Assembly (NCBI GenBank): GCA_902729315.2
Contig: LR746269.1
Location: 8,344,231 to 8,408,230, forward strand
DNA from: Spirodela intermedia
Lineage: Eukaryota; Streptophyta; Magnoliopsida; Alismatales; Araceae
Length of the DNA: 64,000 nt
Direction of reading: 5' to 3'
The notes beneath the pieces were generated by a model. That model saw only the letters and a list, made by a program, of their open reading frames with translations, was not told the DNA's origin and did not search any database. Shown here one piece after another: positions 63,444 to 64,000 of this stretch (positions are counted from its first letter, which is position 1; each line of letters opens with the position of its first letter). The translations under genes and the position numbers were made by a program.

Positions 63444-63806
63444 TGTTGGATCTAAAGGATCTTGTGTTGAGATAGATGGAGAATGATAAAACAGAATCCA
63501 TGAAGTCACAAGTACGAGGATGATCTTTTGGATCAACATAGGGAAGCCGTCCAGTGACTTGCTCTAGAGAGATGAGATACTCTAAGAGTGACTCACGATG
63601 TGTGACCCAAGGACCGTTACCCCCTATTTATAGACAAGAGGTGGTTAAACTATAAGTGTCTTTTTCTAATTTAGCCTATTATAAAATTAGAATAACACTT
63701 GGTCTCTACAGATATTTATATTTATGTTCATACTTACGACACAGGTTGTAATTTTAAATACTTAAACTTCAATGAATCATTATCCACATTGAGATTAATT
63801 CCAACA
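63444..63806 (-). mobile_element. Solo LTR (363 bp) inside the GPAT pseudogene
   Basis: The segment has TG...CA ends with short inverted termini (TGTTGGA at the left, TCCAACA at the right). It is flanked by GGAGG and GGAGA, a likely 5-bp target-site duplication with one change. On the minus strand TATAAATA (63632-63625) followed by a G run resembles an LTR core promoter, so the LTR reads on the minus strand, the same sense as GPAT. The GPAT frame is continuous on both sides once one copy of the target site is discounted. No internal retrotransposon sequence is present. Confidence 0.82.
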
Positions 63807-64000
63807 GGAGAGCCCTCAGAAGTCCGCCACTTTTCAGGGCCACCACTATGAAGTAGGGGAAGTAGGAGGACGACTGTAGAAGGCCACCTTCCATGTCGCA
63901 GACGACGACGTACCGCCGGCGGAGCTTGGTCGCGGTGCATCGTCTCTCTGGCTGCAGGGTTCAGTGTCATCGTCGACGTCGTTATCATCTTGCGGTGGTT

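Larger units (their letters stand above)
62069..63960 (-). pseudogene. Glycerol-3-phosphate acyltransferase (plant GPAT family) pseudogene
   Basis: Three coding pieces on the minus strand. The first, from about 63930 down to 63807, reads RYVVVCDMEGGLLQSSSYFP and then ALKSGGLLRALL, the N-terminal HAD-like phosphatase motif region of plant GPATs (usually DLDGTLL). After a 363-bp solo LTR, 63443-63023 continues with SEEMSIRAMTLIYFCGVN, AVLPKHLLGDVGRDGFQLL, MPKVMVEFL, an in-frame TGA (63206-63208), then KYLRVEVVREMKVASGYYTG. The GT donor is at 63022. Exon 2 (62365-62069) has LPREEYPEALVFHDGRVAF and two hydrophobic segments (MFVWLPFGCLLVLIRAVIF and following), then stops. The acyltransferase motifs (NHRTLLDP, FPEGTT) are missing. 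Intact relatives make sn-2 monoacylglycerol or related lipids for cutin, suberin or pollen wall. Closest look is the GPAT1-3 group, tentative. The gene is dead by insertion, stop and truncation. Confidence 0.88.

Overview
The window is nuclear DNA of a flowering plant. All expressed-looking genes have many introns with plant-type GT-AG borders and long AT-rich introns, and the intergenic DNA is full of decayed retroelements and AG/CT microsatellites. First coding exons of several genes (saccharopine dehydrogenase-like, 104-aa coiled-coil, SLVDY protein, MAM33-like, GPAT relic) are strongly GC-rich while later exons are AT-rich. That 5'-to-3' GC gradient is common in monocots, so a monocot is my guess, with low confidence. 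There are no viral or toxin genes, CRISPR arrays, or recognisable tRNA or rRNA genes.

Layout. 1-5.0 kb: AT-rich repeat DNA with a mutated Ty3/gypsy gag-protease relic. 5.0-7.4 kb: two tail-to-tail copies of a family GH17 beta-1,3-glucanase gene, one a short fragment (+), the other nearly full length (-) but stopped by two nonsense codons. 8.4 kb: a short relic of a wall-associated-kinase-like kinase domain. 8.8-13.9 kb: about 5 kb with no recognisable gene.

14.7-28.4 kb (-): a complete 22-coding-exon INO80 chromatin-remodelling ATPase, assembled here to 1536 aa, with one GC-AG intron. 30.0-38.7 kb (-): a complete 12-exon saccharopine-dehydrogenase-like oxidoreductase (417 aa), whose last intron is 72 nt, in frame and stop-free (exitron-like). 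It is divergent, across 423 bp, from a 104-aa coiled-coil protein gene (+, 39.1-40.8 kb).

41.8-45.5 kb (+): a 189-aa plant protein of unknown function (SLVDY start, conserved C-terminal VVTEDIGKLFV). 47.3-50.2 kb (+): a mitochondrial MAM33/p32-family protein (208 aa). 51.0-61.2 kb (+): the inner-ring nucleoporin NUP93 (15 exons, 862 aa). 62.1-64.0 kb (-): a glycerol-3-phosphate acyltransferase pseudogene, cut by a 363-bp solo LTR, carrying an in-frame TGA and truncated before the catalytic region.

The intact genes are unrelated housekeeping genes (chromatin, nuclear pore, mitochondrion, metabolism) and do not form a pathway cluster. I found no convincing new multi-gene system. The most useful leads are the two uncharacterised small genes, the exitron-like intron, the two GC-AG introns, the solo-LTR insertion and several local tandem duplications. 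All gene models were built by reading splice borders and checking that phases close; none was tested against transcripts.
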